This document shows positions 1-12,300 of a stretch of 39,308 nucleotides of DNA, piece after piece (the stretch's first letter is position 1; each line of letters opens with the position of its first letter). The DNA is from Mesotaenium endlicherianum. Lineage: Eukaryota; Streptophyta; Zygnematophyceae; Zygnematales; Mesotaeniaceae. The notes under the pieces are model-generated. The model did no database searches, was not told the origin of the DNA, and saw nothing but the letters and a program-made list of their open reading frames with translations. The position numbers and the translations under genes are program-made. The DNA lies in the NCBI GenBank assembly GCA_009602735.1, contig WELA01004070.1:226552-265859 (forward strand), read 5' to 3'.

Positions 1-1098
1 GCCCGCGGCGCGCGCGGCCGCGCGCGCCGAGCCTGCGCGCGCGTCGCAGTGCACGCGGAACCCAAACTTGTCGCAGAACACCTGCTCGCTCACGTCCTCG
101 CCCGCCTTGCCGTAGCTGTAGCGCAGCTGCAGGCCGCCCCAGAGGCGCTGGAACGCCGTGATGCACGCGCCGCGGTCCTTCTTGTGGTCCGAGCGAGCGC
201 TCAACCCGATGGAGCTCAGCTCGTCGTCAGAGTTGCGCGTGTCGCCCCAGTCGCGCGGGCTGCCCGCCACCAGCTGCGGCCCCTGCCCCGAGTGGTGCGT
301 CACCACAAAGTTCATCGCAATGTCCTCGCAGTTCATCCCCTGGTCCACAAAAGCCTTCACGCCGGGGGGCGTGGTGCACGTGTAGCGGAAGAGGTACTCG
401 GTGTGCAGCAGCATGAGCTTGGTGAGCATGATGGAGTAGCGGTCGGGCAGCTTGGTGTAGGCCCACGTGCGCGTGGCCAGCTGGTACGCGTGCGCGCGCG
501 GGAAGAACCCCACCAGGCGCTGCTGGTTCTCGCGCCACACGCGCAGCGCAAACGCGAGCGTGCGCGCGTCCACCGTGATGTCGTCGTCGCAGATCGCCAC
601 CGCCTTGGTGCGGATGAAGGCGCGCGGCAGGAAGCGGTCGTTCAGGCTCGTCGTCTTCTGCCGGATCACGTGGATGGGGGCCCCCGCCGACACCCAGTGC
701 TCCTGCGCCAGCAGGGACGCGGGCGTGCTCACGTTGCCCCACAGCACGTAGATGGCGTCCACCACGGGGCTCTGGGAGTAGAGCCGCATGTTCTCCTGCA
801 GCAGGGGGATGCGCGCCTCCGAGAAGCCATTGACTAGGATGGTGACGTAGTCCTCCAGGAGGCTGTCGGCCGAGGGGTACCTGCGGCGGTCGCACAGACC
901 CGGGTCGCCGAGCTTCTTGGGCGAGTAGAGGTCGAGAGGAGTGGAAGCGAGGGCGTCCGAGCTAGCGTGCCTGGTGGGAGAGAGAAACAGCCACAGTCCC
1001 AATGCAGCGACCAGAGACCACGCCAGCACGGACGAAGAGCTCCCCCCCCATGCTTTCTTTCCCCACGCTTGATGCCTCCCGTAAGAAGGCCCCATCAT
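1..1098 (-). CDS. GT64 family glycosyltransferase, exostosin-like (3' end cut by window edge)
   Basis: A single uninterrupted reading frame of 366 codons runs from ATG at 1098 to the window edge without a stop. Residues about 22-40 form one hydrophobic segment (WSLVAALGLWLFL), fitting a type II Golgi signal anchor. The rest reads as a GT64 (exostosin C-terminal) domain: YVTILVNGFSEARIP, VLWGNVSTP, SLNDRFLPR, then CDDD with the aspartates at 171-173 (the metal and nucleotide-sugar binding DxD-type motif), RLVGFFPRAH, NCEDIAMNF, and near the end YSYGKAGEDVSEQVFC. These blocks resemble the plant GT64 protein group that includes Arabidopsis GT64 C4 more than animal exostosins. Family knowledge: GT64 enzymes transfer sugars from nucleotide donors in the Golgi; donor and acceptor cannot be read from sequence. 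A second ATG follows the first directly, so the start could be one codon later. It is intronless and much GC-richer than the DNA upstream. Probably only a short C-terminal tail is missing. Confidence 0.88.
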   Translation of the reverse strand, partial: MMGPSYGRHQAWGKKAWGGSSSSVLAWSLVAALGLWLFLSPTRHASSDALASTPLDLYSPKKLGDPGLCDRRRYPSADSLLEDYVTILVNGFSEARIPLLQENMRLYSQSPVVDAIYVLWGNVSTPASLLAQEHWVSAGAPIHVIRQKTTSLNDRFLPRAFIRTKAVAICDDDITVDARTLAFALRVWRENQQRLVGFFPRAHAYQLATRTWAYTKLPDRYSIMLTKLMLLHTEYLFRYTCTTPPGVKAFVDQGMNCEDIAMNFVVTHHSGQGPQLVAGSPRDWGDTRNSDDELSSIGLSARSDHKKDRGACITAFQRLWGGLQLRYSYGKAGEDVSEQVFCDKFGFRVHCDARAGSARAAARAAG

Positions 1099-3866
1099 TT
1101 CTGAAGCAACGAGCTACGGAATGTCTACTTCTGTGAAGTGAATTAATTTGCTAAAATAGACTCATCGTCTATGTTGGCCCTTGTTATTGTCCTGTAGAAA
1201 GCTAACATTGTATGTCCCCGGCAGACATTGATTGACAGCTATACAATGAAGTGCAATGAAGTGCAAATCGATCGTTGCAGGTATACATCACGGTCCATTA
1301 TTACCAGCACAAACGTCGGACATCGAAGAGTAACTGTCTCAAGCTGTCGTCACCTTTTGCACGTTAGTGTACTACAGTTAAAGTGGTATGCTGGTTAAGT
1401 ATATATTTTGCAATACGTGACAAACGACATCCGGACCGGGGAAGCCGTTCGGCAAATCCCGAACCTGCCCGAACTGGAGAAGGCCCGTCGAAGCTGACCG
1501 TTCGCCGCTAACGCTTTTGTAGGCCTACAATGTATCTGTTGTCACACGAGGTGAAAACCTGAAGCTACTCGAAATCTCATTCACGCGTTCACATTCAGCC
1601 CATAAGTGACCCAGTAAAATCTCCACTCGATGTTCAAATACGTCACCGTGGGTCCTAATTAACCGACAAGGTCTGCTGGGTCTGCCCAGGTCTGCCGGCA
1701 GTGGCCACGCGTGCTGGCCCGGGCCAAGATATCCCAGAGATATCCGACAATGCTGGACCATGCAGATTGTAGTATATTACCCAGTACTACCCGTTTTTTT
1801 GTCCATGTTGTTCCTTGGGCTCATTTGCTCCCAACAGGAAATTTAAGCTGCAAGCTCTGGACTCGTTCTGAATTTGCCAGGACTGGTCAGGACAGTACGA
1901 TGTCTGGCCAATTAAGGCTTTACTACTTTACTTTACTTTGGTCGTTCCCATTAAGGGTGTAGCTAGGTGATTGCGCTGGGGACGAGTCAATCCTTCGTTA
2001 GTAGAGTGCGCATCTTCGGCACTTTCCGGTCTCATACACACTAGTATTTGAGATGACATTTCCACCTTTTGGAGGTTTCAATCCTCTGGGCATTAATGGC
2101 GCCAGAGCAATCAACCTGCGCCTGCCCAATTTTGGCGGCATGGCAGCTTGGGCAGCTTCAAAGTCAGATTTCGTTACTTTCGCTTGCTTTGCACACCTAA
2201 TACTTTAGCTGTACTGTGCATACATTGGCCCCTGTTGAAACGCTACTGCATTTACTTCTTGTAACGACTCCTATGCCCATGCTTCTTCTCGATTGCGTCT
2301 TCCAAGGTCACTTTAGCGGGCTAATCTAATCTGTTCAGGGAGTACTATTGATTTCAAAATGCGTCAAGGTGCAAGCATAAGGATTCCACGCATGCCAGGA
2401 ACAGGATATGAACCCTTATTTGGACTCAAGCCTTTTAAGGGCCAATTACATATGGAATCATCTCACGTGAAATTGGCATTCCTCATACTGCACCATTGAA
2501 ACTTCCGTGTCTACTCTTAGAAACGCGATTACTCATCATTAATCTGCTTCAACGATTGTTGTGGGGCGAGACAGTTAACCTGACCCGTCAAAGTACATTG
2601 CTGCCAAACTTCCGCATTCAAGCTGCCTTTCCCAGATGCAACATTGTGCTTCTCAATCTGGACCTGCAAATACCAACATGTGAATGTTATTTTCAACAAA
2701 ACATACAGGAGCTTTGCTGCCAACTGAATGAGGGCACACCGAGCTGCTCAGAAATTTGTGGCCAGCTGCATTGAGAATCTCAGAGTGGTTGTAGCAGCGA
2801 AAGCGCTGGGGAGGGCAGAGGCAGGCGTTGCCTGCTGCTTTCAGATGCATCAATCACAAGACTCGAGTCACTCACAAAGCAAGCTCCTATCAAATGAGGA
2901 GGCCTCAGGGATAGTTCTCCTCAGACGGAGATTTGCCAATGAATGTGGCGGGCGGGTAAGCAGAGGAGTGGGGCAGCCGGCAGACGGGGGAAGCAACAGC
3001 GTGAAGGCGAATGCAAATGCAAACACGGTGAATACACCCACACCCCCCACACACACACACACACACACACTCCCTCCCTCCCTCCCTCCCCCCTTCTCTC
3101 CCACTCACCACCTGCTGCTTAGCCCTCTTGCGTCCTAGTGCTGCTGCATTTCTAAGTCCTGCCCCAAGTCCTGCTCCCTCCTTGTGCTCATCGAGGGTGT
3201 TGTGAGAGGAACCTGTGTATGCTCTTCTCCCATGTACTCGATGTCCTTTCCTCTCTTCCTAGACCCCCCTGCCCCCTTGGCCTCTGCCCCTCCCACAGAC
3301 TCCCTCCAGAAAAACAGAGTGCACCAGCTGTCGTCGGCGTCAGACCTGCCTGCACAGAGCTAGGTCAGGGCATCTGTTTCGATGTTTCCGAGTATGAAGA
3401 GGAATGGGGGGTGGCGGACTGAGGGCGGGCAGCTGAGGGAGCTCAGTGGCTACAACAGCATTTAGGATGTGCACTTAGCACGCTCTGATCTCAAAAGGTC
3501 TTCAAGAATTGGGGGGGGGCACGGCCCTACTCTGACTTTTTCGTTGAGAGCAATGTGGCGACTTTCTTGTGCTGGCTGAGAAGAGGAGACCATAGAGCGA
3601 TTGTGCTGCAGCTGGAAGAGCCACAGCACTGAAGTGCAGTGGAGAAGGAGGACAGAGAGAAAGGGGGGGGGAGAGGGGGGGGCAGGGAGGAATTTGAGTT
3701 GCATGTAACTGTGTGACTGTGTCTCCATAATTCCGTCGGCAGCTGCTCTCTAATAGCAGGCAGGTGTGCTGCCCGGCTGCCTCGCAGAGCCAGCCCGCGC
3801 TTGGCGTCTCACCCTGTGAGCTGTCCTCTGTTGTCATGCTGGTGACGTGGTGGCAAGAGAGCGCAG
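1099..3866. other. Intergenic: divergent upstream region of GT64 (-) and the Mpv17-family gene (+)
   Basis: I see no recognisable protein or RNA gene here. It separates two divergently transcribed genes and must contain the promoter of each. The undetermined first exon of the Mpv17-family gene probably lies in the right half, most likely after about 2.7 kb. An ATG at 2945 followed by a good GGTAAGC donor encodes MWRA, which resembles Mpv17 N-termini, but its phase does not join the next exon directly. Base composition changes from mixed-AT on the left to pyrimidine-rich with microsatellites from about 3.05 kb onward. Confidence 0.5.
3048..3091. repeat. (CA)n followed by (TCCC)n microsatellite
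   Basis: A run of CA dinucleotides (about 3048-3070) passes directly into five TCCC-type tetranucleotides. It is a simple-sequence tract upstream of, or in the first intron of, the Mpv17-family gene. Confidence 0.9.
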
Positions 3867-3928
3867 GGCTTCCCCATGAAAGCTGCAGTCACCGTCAGCG
3901 CGTTGGCAGTCACAGGTGCAGCTAAAAT

Positions 3929-3988
<60 letters not shown>

Positions 3989-4001
3989 TGTCTCTCTCTG
4001 N

Positions 4002-4078
<77 letters not shown>

Positions 4079-5931
4079 AGAGATATGCGCGCACACGCGT
4101 ATACACACGTATTCTCCTTCCTGCTCCTTCCCGCTCTCCAGCCCACCACCCGTGCCCTTCTCCTCCAATCTCCACCCCCAGCCTCCATCACCCCTGCATT
4201 AAGCTCGGGGCCATGTGAGCCAGCTTCAGTCAGGGAGGCAGGCGGCATGCCGGGGCTCTAGTGTGCAGCCAGTCCTGGCACTCCAGATAGTCCCGACAGT
4301 CCTTGAAGCCCCGGCAGCTTCTGGGCAGCTTCAGGTTGGCCATGTATCGCCTACTGACTAGCAGGCACTGCCACGTCAGCTGATGCTGAGGTTGAGGGCG
4401 TTCCCAGTGTAGATCAAGGGCAAACCTTTCTCACACACAAACACACAAAGGCACACACACATGTACCCACATCTCTCTCCACGCGCTCTGCACCACCAAG
4501 GGGCCTCGCAATCTAGAAGTGGGCAATTCAACCGTGCCTCAGTACACGCCTGATACAGTCTGGCACACGCGCACGCAGCCTCGGCCGGTGTTGTCATCTG
4601 GCTCTCCATGATTGTGCTTTTTCTTCTAGATGGCATGCACGTCGGGACCATCCCTGGCAGCTTCGTCTCAGCTTCCAGGGTGCCCATAGGAGTGCTGCTC
4701 TCTCTCTACCTCTTCCCTCTGGCCCACTCCCCTTTTACCAAACAAGAGCAGAACATGAATGTTCAGGGGTGTCGGTAGAATATCAGGGCATTCTGTTAGG
4801 CGAAGCGATGGAGGAGGCCTTTCTCTTGCTCACGTGGGCTGTCTGTCTATGCTGGGTCAAGGGGGCATGCTTCAAGTGAGCCACAACTATTGTCAACGTG
4901 CATGTGCAGGTGATGCCATAGCACAGTTCAACGAGAGGCTGAAGAAGCAGAGAGCATACGCACAGCTGACCCAAGGGACGGACTCCTCCATTGACTCCAA
5001 GGTTCTCCTTCTCTCTCTTACCCTCTCCCTCTGATTCTGTCTCTTCCTCATTCACTCTCACACACACTGTCATTCTGCGTGTGTCTCTGAAAGCGGGGCC
5101 AGGCTTCTACAGTCACCTCCCTGCAACAGACTCCCCTCTGTGCTGGTTACGTGCTCATATACGAGCTCTGGCGAAAGGAACATGCATCAGGGAAGCTATC
5201 ACATGCAGTGGCGTTTGTGTCCCGCACCCACAGGGGTGTACAACACCTTCCCAACGTTTGCACCTCATCTCACTGCGGCGTACCTCCCCCCTTGGTCCGC
5301 ACTGCCAGGCTCGAACGCGCGCTCACTCTTGCAATGCAGGACGCTGGCAGAGTCGAGGAGGCTCCTGCAGTCATGTCCATTTTCGAGTCTCGCTTGCCCG
5401 AGGCCTCAGCTTGCCGAGAGACTTCGGCCAGTCCTCCCCTCCTCCTCTAGGACACACGCCTGTCATCTGCAGCCTTGCCTTCTCTCTTGACTCCCTCGCA
5501 TCATCAAGGACAGAACACCACAACATAGTCCTCGTCGTCATTCTACTGCTCAGATGGTCCCTCAACAACGTCCCGTACCAGGATGACTAGACACCCTTGT
5601 TTCTACCAGAGACCAAAAAGACGTCTACGTGTGAGCTCTTATGAAAACACTGCACGGTGTGTTTGTGTCCGACGACGACAATGAAGAGCAGGGGACGGAG
5701 GCGGAGGCGGTCGTGACAGCAGCGGCGCCGCCCGGTCTGTGGGAGCACGACTTTGTGAGGGCGCTGCGCATGGCCAGCTATGGCTTCCTCATTTACGGCC
5801 CCGGCCAGCACGCCTGGTACCAGTTCCTGGACCGGCGACTCCCCGCAAAGACCACCAAGAACCTTGTCCTCAAGGTGGGGCCCGGAACGCCTGCTCACGC
5901 GCATCTCTCCCCCCCCCTCTCTCTCTCTCTC

Positions 5932-5962
<31 letters not shown>

Positions 5963-7837
5963 TTGAGTGAGTGTGCCAGCGCTTAAGAATGCGTGTTTGA
6001 GTTAGTCTGTGAGTGTGATTCTTTCCCAACTCGCATGCTGGGGGCTAAATGCGCCGGGCAGGGTGGTATTTGACCTCAGACCGCATGAATGGTGTGTCCA
6101 GTCAATGTTTCTAGCGCTTTGCCATGCATGTCTAGTGTGTGTTGGTATGCACAACCATGCGCTGAAGCACCCGTCTGCAACTTGCTAGGTCATGTGCCGT
6201 GTCCGAGATTACTCCTTTGGGGCCAATGTCCCCACAATTTGGTTGGTTGCAAAGGGCTCTCCGCTTTCCAACTATGAGGGGCCCCTTGGCCAGCACCATT
6301 TCAAACCTGTTCGGGGCTGTGGCATATCCTACTTGGGGCTTACAGTTCCTTACCAGAGGCTCTGCTAGCACCCCCCCGTCCCCTAGGTCCGACATGTAGA
6401 TGCCCTTTGCATTTCTATGTACTCACACACACACACAGGCACAGCAGGTGTATGCTCCAGCAACGAGCCCGTGGCGTTAAGCGGAGGGGCATGCTCACAC
6501 GACGTGCTCTTTGTAGACCTTTTTGGGTGAGCTGAGCTAAGCCAAGCTGGGCCGCCCCGAGCCGCCTGCTCCTATGACTGGCGCGGTTCCTTCAGGCTGA
6601 TTGCCTTCTGACTCTCTGCACTCGTTGCCACCGTCGGCGCGCCACGCAATCGACAAGAAGATAAAGCAGAGGCCCTGGGCGGCTGTCTTCTATTTGTGCA
6701 AGAGTCCAAGGCTTTGGCACCCAGGGATGTGCGTGGCTGCTGCTCATGCTTGCATCCGTGCATGCGTACACATAGCTGGTGTGGAGCCGTAACCAGCACA
6801 CTTGTGGCGTCGTAGCCAGCATGCGTGGAGGTTGACGTGGGATGGTGGTCCGGCTGTCGGGCGGCCGCGCAGGTGGTGGCCAACCAGGTGATGCTGGGGC
6901 CGTGCGTGCTGCTGGTGGTGTTTGCGTGGAACTTTCTGTGGATGGGCAAGATCAAGGAGCTGCCCGGCAAGTACAAGCGCGACCTGGGGCCCTCCCTCAT
7001 CGACGGTCAGAGCACCTTCGCCGCTCGACCACCTCTCTCCCTTGCTTGCTTTCCGCTGGCACTTGCCGGGGCACGCTGGACTGGCCTTGTGCACATGCAC
7101 CCATGTGTGTGGGGCTTTCTGTTGGCTCTGTCTTTCGTCAGATGACCCGTATTTGTGTATGTGTATGTGTATGTACGGATGTATGTGGTTTGTGTATGCA
7201 TGCATATATATATGCATGTGGTCAGTCTGCTGGCTGGCTGGCACTTATATAAAAGATAGGAAAATGATTGGTTCTGTGCTTGCAAACTACGTCTCACACC
7301 CTCCCCTGCATTCATCTTCTCTCCACCCGGAGCTTTGCAGAGCATGAGAGGCCTGCCAAGTTGCATGCAAGATGGCCGCCTCCTTCACAATACTGGTGTA
7401 TGAAGTCCTGGCCTAGCTGACCCGGGGTGTCGGCTGTTGCTGCGAACGTGAGCAGGCTGGAAGTTCTGGATACCCGCCTCCGTCATCAACTTCACGTGCG
7501 TTGACCCCCCCCCCTCCTCCCCCTCCTCCTCCGGGCCCCTCCTCCTTTCATACCTGCTGCCGGTCTGCGATATCGAACATGCTGGCTCACTCTCACGACA
7601 TCAATCTTAGTATGCATGTTGTAGTGCTGCAGAATGCCCCCTAATAGAATTGAGGCCCTGGGGACCTTGCTCGCCCTGCCTGCCTTGTGAGCTGGACTGG
7701 CTCCCCCTGGCTGACGCCGTGTACGCGTGCGCTGCTTCGTTCCATGCAGGGCTGTGCCGCTACCAGCAAGAGTGGGCTTCATGTCAACTTGCTCCATCTT
7801 TTGGAACTTCTATCTTTCATCAGCAATAGGCAGATAG
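3867..7837 (+). CDS. Mpv17/PMP22-family integral membrane protein (first exon not resolved)
   Basis: Six consecutive phase-consistent exons can be joined: 3867-3915, 4910-5001, 5692-5874, 6873-7005, 7456-7495 and 7750-7837 (TAG). The product contains the family blocks in order: PMKAAVTVSALAVTGDAIAQ (first membrane helix ending in the GDxIAQ signature), LWEHDFVRALRMASYGFLIY then GPGQHAWYQFLDRRLP, a hydrophobic helix with LGPCVLLVVFAWNFLWMGK, LPGKYKRDLGPSLIDGWKFW, IPASVINFTAVPLPARVGFM and CSIFWNFYLS. Mpv17/PMP22 proteins are four-helix proteins of mitochondrial, peroxisomal or plastid membranes with a channel-like role; the compartment cannot be told here because the N-terminus is missing. An acidic, alanine-rich insert (GTDSSIDSKGTEAEAVV) lengthens the loop after helix 1. 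The acceptor at 5692 has a weak pyrimidine tract and is the least certain junction. An upstream first exon with the usual WxxYL-type start must exist before 3867. Confidence 0.82.
3933..4077. repeat. Compound (CT)n-(CA)n microsatellite with an unresolved base at 4001
   Basis: About 120 bases of CT dinucleotide, broken by TTTGTG near 3986 and by a single N at 4001, run into about 11 CA units. It lies in the intron just after the exon ending at 3915. The N inside a simple repeat marks uncertain array length. Long Leu-Ser or Arg-Glu readings across it are translation artefacts. Confidence 0.95.
5918..5962. repeat. (CT)n-(GT)n microsatellite in Mpv17-family intron
   Basis: A CT run changes into a GT run about 45 bases downstream of the donor at 5875, inside the roughly 1 kb intron between exons 5692-5874 and 6873-7005. 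Confidence 0.9.
7152..7222. repeat. Alternating TG/TA tract in Mpv17-family intron
   Basis: A degenerate run of TGTATG units passes into ATGCATGCATATATATATGCATG. It is almost pure alternating purine-pyrimidine, 150 bases after the donor at 7006, and contains the perfect palindrome GCATATATATATGC. Confidence 0.7.
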
Positions 7838-9333
7838 GCCCACATACATCTTGTACTTAGGATGTTCTTTACAGAGGGTTGCACCGGCATCTCTACACAA
7901 CCTAGTCAGATATCGATCCTCCATTGACAACTCTCCATCGTTATTTGGTAGTAATACGTTAGATCCCGTAGGCACGTAGAGTGCAACCCCATCAACAAGG
8001 CGCAAGTTGTTGAGTTCGTTGTGGCGTAGTAGTAGGCAGTAGAAGCAAGATACTATGGCGAAGATAGATGCTGGCGCAGCAGTAGTGCCCTGCAAAATTT
8101 ATTTTGTGACATTTTTTGCATTCCAAACAGGTCCCCTCTGAATGTCATCAGGGTTTTTCCTCAAGCTAGAAGGGGCATTAGCACACATAACTTTTCCAGC
8201 TGACTCTGGCATTCTTATTCATTCATGAACCGTCCACTGAGTGCATATTCCATCCAGTGAATATTGCATGGAAGTGTCCAATTCAAAGCTCAAGCCTTAA
8301 ACTTCTGACCAGCCATGTGCTTTTCGGAAGTCATCAATCGTGTACAAAATATACCATCATTGTTAGCCTGATTGGGCCATGCTTGATTTCCCTCAATCAT
8401 TTTACCTGACTATTATTTCGTTGTAAGCATTTATTTCAGTCTCCACAGAATAACATATTCAAGCATCCTACATCGCATGGAAAAAATCTAAGCAACTCTT
8501 GTAGCATCCCGGATAGAGTATGCACACACATACTCAACTATGTGACAAGGTGAAGTTGTCAGGAGCTTAGTACGTCTCTACTTAAAATTAGCTGGGGTGA
8601 TTGCTATGCTTGAAATGCATCACTACATGCCATCTCTACTGCCATCGCATATGTGGTGTCGTTGAGTGCTGTGTCTCGAAAGTGGTCGGAAACAGCCTGC
8701 TCTATGGTGTGCCTTGCTCTATAGAAGCCGGGTGCAATACGGTGCAAGCTCGTGCAAGTGCAGCCACAATGCCATGCGAAGCGTGCCACTCCCATGTCGA
8801 GCGTTGGAGCCGGTTGCGGAGAATACTGTACGATTTCGAGAATAGTGTAAGGGTATGAACCGACATATATGCGTATCGAGCATATCTTGCTCCCGTGCAA
8901 TTTTTGAATTAGAAAAGGAGCATGCCGTCCATGGTGGGTGAAGCTGCTCGGTCAGAGTGGTGAAAGGGACTTGTTAGTATGCAGGAGGCATAAGACGAGA
9001 TCGTGAGGCCAGGGTTACTTTGACGCAGCAGGCAGCAATTACAAGCAGTTGGTAAGAGCCTCTGTGCCATCCTTGCATGGCGAGACTGCTCTGTGGCTGC
9101 ATCCTTCGGTCATTAGTTTCAGTCAATTCTTCAGTGATGTAGTTATTCATCTATACACTTGAAAGTTCAGTGTTCTTAGTAAGCGGGCTTGTTTGATCCT
9201 TGCTAGGTGGCATCACTAGTGCCAATCCATCGTTTTACCTTCACACTAAAAGTGTTGTGGAAAATATTGGAACTTGTCACAGCGGAGAGTAACCCTCTGC
9301 CTTTACCGCTGGCGCTCATTAGTTTATGAAGCA
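7838..9333. other. Intergenic: Mpv17-family 3' flank and RWA upstream region
   Basis: No gene is recognised. A 91-codon open frame on the minus strand (8095 to 7820) overlaps the end of the Mpv17-family coding sequence and has no family resemblance I can identify. The right part must hold the RWA promoter and 5' leader; I see no strong TATA or other core element there. Confidence 0.5.
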
Positions 9334-12300
9334 ATGACTAGCAGTCAAGGGAATTCAGCGGGTCAGGTAAGGACTAGCTACCTTCATGATGGTTTGCACG
9401 TGTTGTGCACTATGCTCAAAGTCAAGCTCCGCATTTGACTGGCTTTCGAACACCTTAGTTGTGCTTGTCTGTAAGCTGATCTTTTTCGTAACCCCTCAGA
9501 TCATCTAGCCTTTTTACATATCTTCTTCTCTCAACATTTAACGTCGTACATTTTCTCTGGTATAGGTCGCTTTCTTCTTGGGCTACATTCCCCTGCTGTT
9601 CAGCTGGCTTTTCTCTGAGTTTCTTGAGTACAAGAAGACTGCAAGGTACAAAGCGTAAGTTCCGATCTCTAAATGATTGGGTTCAGACGTCAATTAATGT
9701 TGCAGAGGCTGTCGAGCAAGAAAACTTTTGAAGTTAGAGCTAAGAGTTGTAATCGTTGTCGTCATAAGCCCTCTATGAGGAAACAGCAAATTACAGTTGC
9801 CTGTGTTGCTGTTGTGTAGCGGTTGCTCTGGCCTACTATTTGTAGCAAGCAGGTCTACGTCAATCATAACAACTGTTAAGAAACTCTATGAGCTTGATGC
9901 AGACATATAGACGATGCCCCCTCGCCAAAGGATAAAGTTGCAGCCTCAGATGAGGAGGCTGCAGCTTTACTTGATAAAGATGGCAATGCCGTGGCAAACG
10001 GCCGGGTGCCACCTCCTCCTTTGTCTGTAAGGGTTCAGCTTATGAGGTAACACTATCGTTACCTTCAGGTGATTCTTTTGTTTCTTGTAGCAATATCTGC
10101 ACATGATGTTGACCATCATGTGTCTGCCTACAAAGAAGACTTGACTCTGACCAATTCCTAGTATCAGCTTGTTAGCCAGCTCACTGATGTTATTCGACTG
10201 TTGTACTTTGTCGCAGGTTATTGTTTCTTAATGAGAGCTCTCTTCTTGAAAACCGCTTGACGCTGCGAGCCATGTAAGCATCATTGCTTCCACTCTTTCC
10301 TTACCCAAAAGCTTTCCAGACCAGGGCAAGTTTTGTATGCCGATAGCAACCAGGAGAAGTCACGTGTGTCTGCGACTAATGATATTTATTGCAAATGGTG
10401 CAGCGCTGAATTTGGGGGATTGATCTTCTATTTCTACATTTGCGACAGAACGACTTTTTTTGGAGAGTCAACAAAGGTGAATAATGTTTCCATGCAGAGA
10501 GATACAGACAGTGGCTCAAAGTTGGATGAGAGGCAGAGTTGCCGGCTAATGTTTGCTACTTCTGCAAAAGAGGATGCACGCCGGTTGTACCATTGGTATT
10601 AGAGGAAAGCGTTTTTTAGATACGTCGAAGGATGAGTGCAAACTTGTTCTGGTTGTGATGCCAGCCAGCTACTGCTAGTTGCCTCATATTCTTGATGATG
10701 GGTTGTGCATGGCAGGGGCTGCAGTCAAGTCGATTGATGGAAATAGTGGAGGGTGTTACTCAGACAGGATGAGGACGTGTTGTTCAGGGTGCCGAGTACT
10801 CTTGTCAGGGGTGTGTCTGGAGATCTGGCAGGCGATTGTGGGCAGGCCTAGTACATGCTATATTTCTAGAAGAACCTGTTATTTTTGGACTTATCGAAAT
10901 TGTGTGTTGATGCTTTTTGCAGAGTTACAGCAGAGACCTTTTCATCTTTATTTACCTCATTCTTTGTATAGTATCTGCTGCTACTTCCTTCAAGAAGCAT
11001 ACTGGACCAGCATTGGCGAGCGGGAAATCCATCCAGTACTTGAACCGACATCAGACAGAAGAGTGGAAAGGCTGGATGCAGGTATTGACTAAGCAGATCT
11101 TACGGCAATATGTGCAGAAAGTCACTTGCAAATATTGCTACTTGAAGGAGATGCACAACTTGTTGTGCAGTCTTTCTTTCCAAATCATGGTGAAGCAATG
11201 AGGGAAAACACAGTAGGTTGATTCACAGCAAAGATAACTGGTGACTACTTGTCTGCATATTGTATTTTGGTGGTATGGTACCTGAGACAGCAAGCAGATC
11301 TTACAAATGAGCGTTAATGTGCGATTGGACACGTATCTTGTTTATGACAAGACTGGCAGAGTTTTCTTCTTTTTATTGCAGGTGTTGTTCCTGCTGTATC
11401 ATTACTGGGAGGCTAGAGAGATCTACAACTCCATTCGCATCTTCATTGCTGCCTATGTATGGATGACGGGATTTGGAAACTTTTCATACTATTATGTTCG
11501 GAAAGACTTCAGTGTTGGGCGATTCGCTCAGGTAAACTTTTTGACGCCTCTCCAGCTATGTATCCTAGACTATGTTGCAAAATCAAGCCTTGTGACTCTG
11601 CTTGATATTAAGAGGGTGCCTTTGATACATCAGGAAGCAGTAGGTACTGCAGCTGCTTGACGAATGGAAGCTTAAGGTGGCAAGTCTTTATTAAAGGCTT
11701 GCAGCGCAGGTTGCATGTTAGTCAAAACTCTGAACTGACTAAGGAAGACAGAATGTTTGTGGCTTCACTTTGCTGAACTCAGTTGGGTGGATTGGCGAGT
11801 ATCAAACTTATACACTATTACTGATTGACAAGCTTGATCTGTAGAGCTTCCTGATTATATGTTGATGCTTGTCATCTGTGAGCAGATGATGTGGAGGCTC
11901 AACTTTCTGGTCTTCTTCTGCTGCATTGCGCTCACCAATGACTACATGCTATATTACATTTGCCCTATGCACACGCTCTTCACATTGATGGTCTATGGTG
12001 CTCTGGGCATCGGCCACAAGTACAACGAACAGCCAGCAGTTATCGGCGTGAAGATTGCCGCCTGCTTTGCCCTGGTGTTTGTGATTTGGGAGGTGCCCGG
12101 CGTGTTTGAGTTCATCTGGGGCCCTTTGACCTTCCTTGTAGGTGAGTGAGTAGTGTGAGTAAGCCATGTGCTGCATTGTATTGCTGCTTTGTGGTGATCC
12201 CCCTTTCCCTGACTTATCTACATATTATTGGAACTTCTTGAGGCCAAATCTAAACGGCGCCTCATGTGGCCACAAGAGAGTTATTCATCATTAAAAATTT

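Noticed and set aside
49..837. Long plus-strand open frame (262 codons) of Ala/Arg/Val/His-rich sequence
   Set aside because: It is the complement of the GC-rich GT64 coding frame and has no family features; the opposite strand gives a clean GT64 domain.
227..895. 222-codon minus-strand frame overlapping GT64
   Set aside because: Same strand but a different frame from the real GT64 reading; low-complexity Pro/His/Arg/Ala composition is typical of a GC-rich shadow frame.
3809..4261. Arg-Glu and Leu-Ser repeat proteins
   Set aside because: Pure translation of the (CT)n microsatellite, crossing an N.
7820..8095. 91-codon minus-strand frame downstream of the Mpv17-family gene
   Set aside because: Overlaps the end of the coding sequence, has no family resemblance, and no supporting splice or promoter signal was seen.
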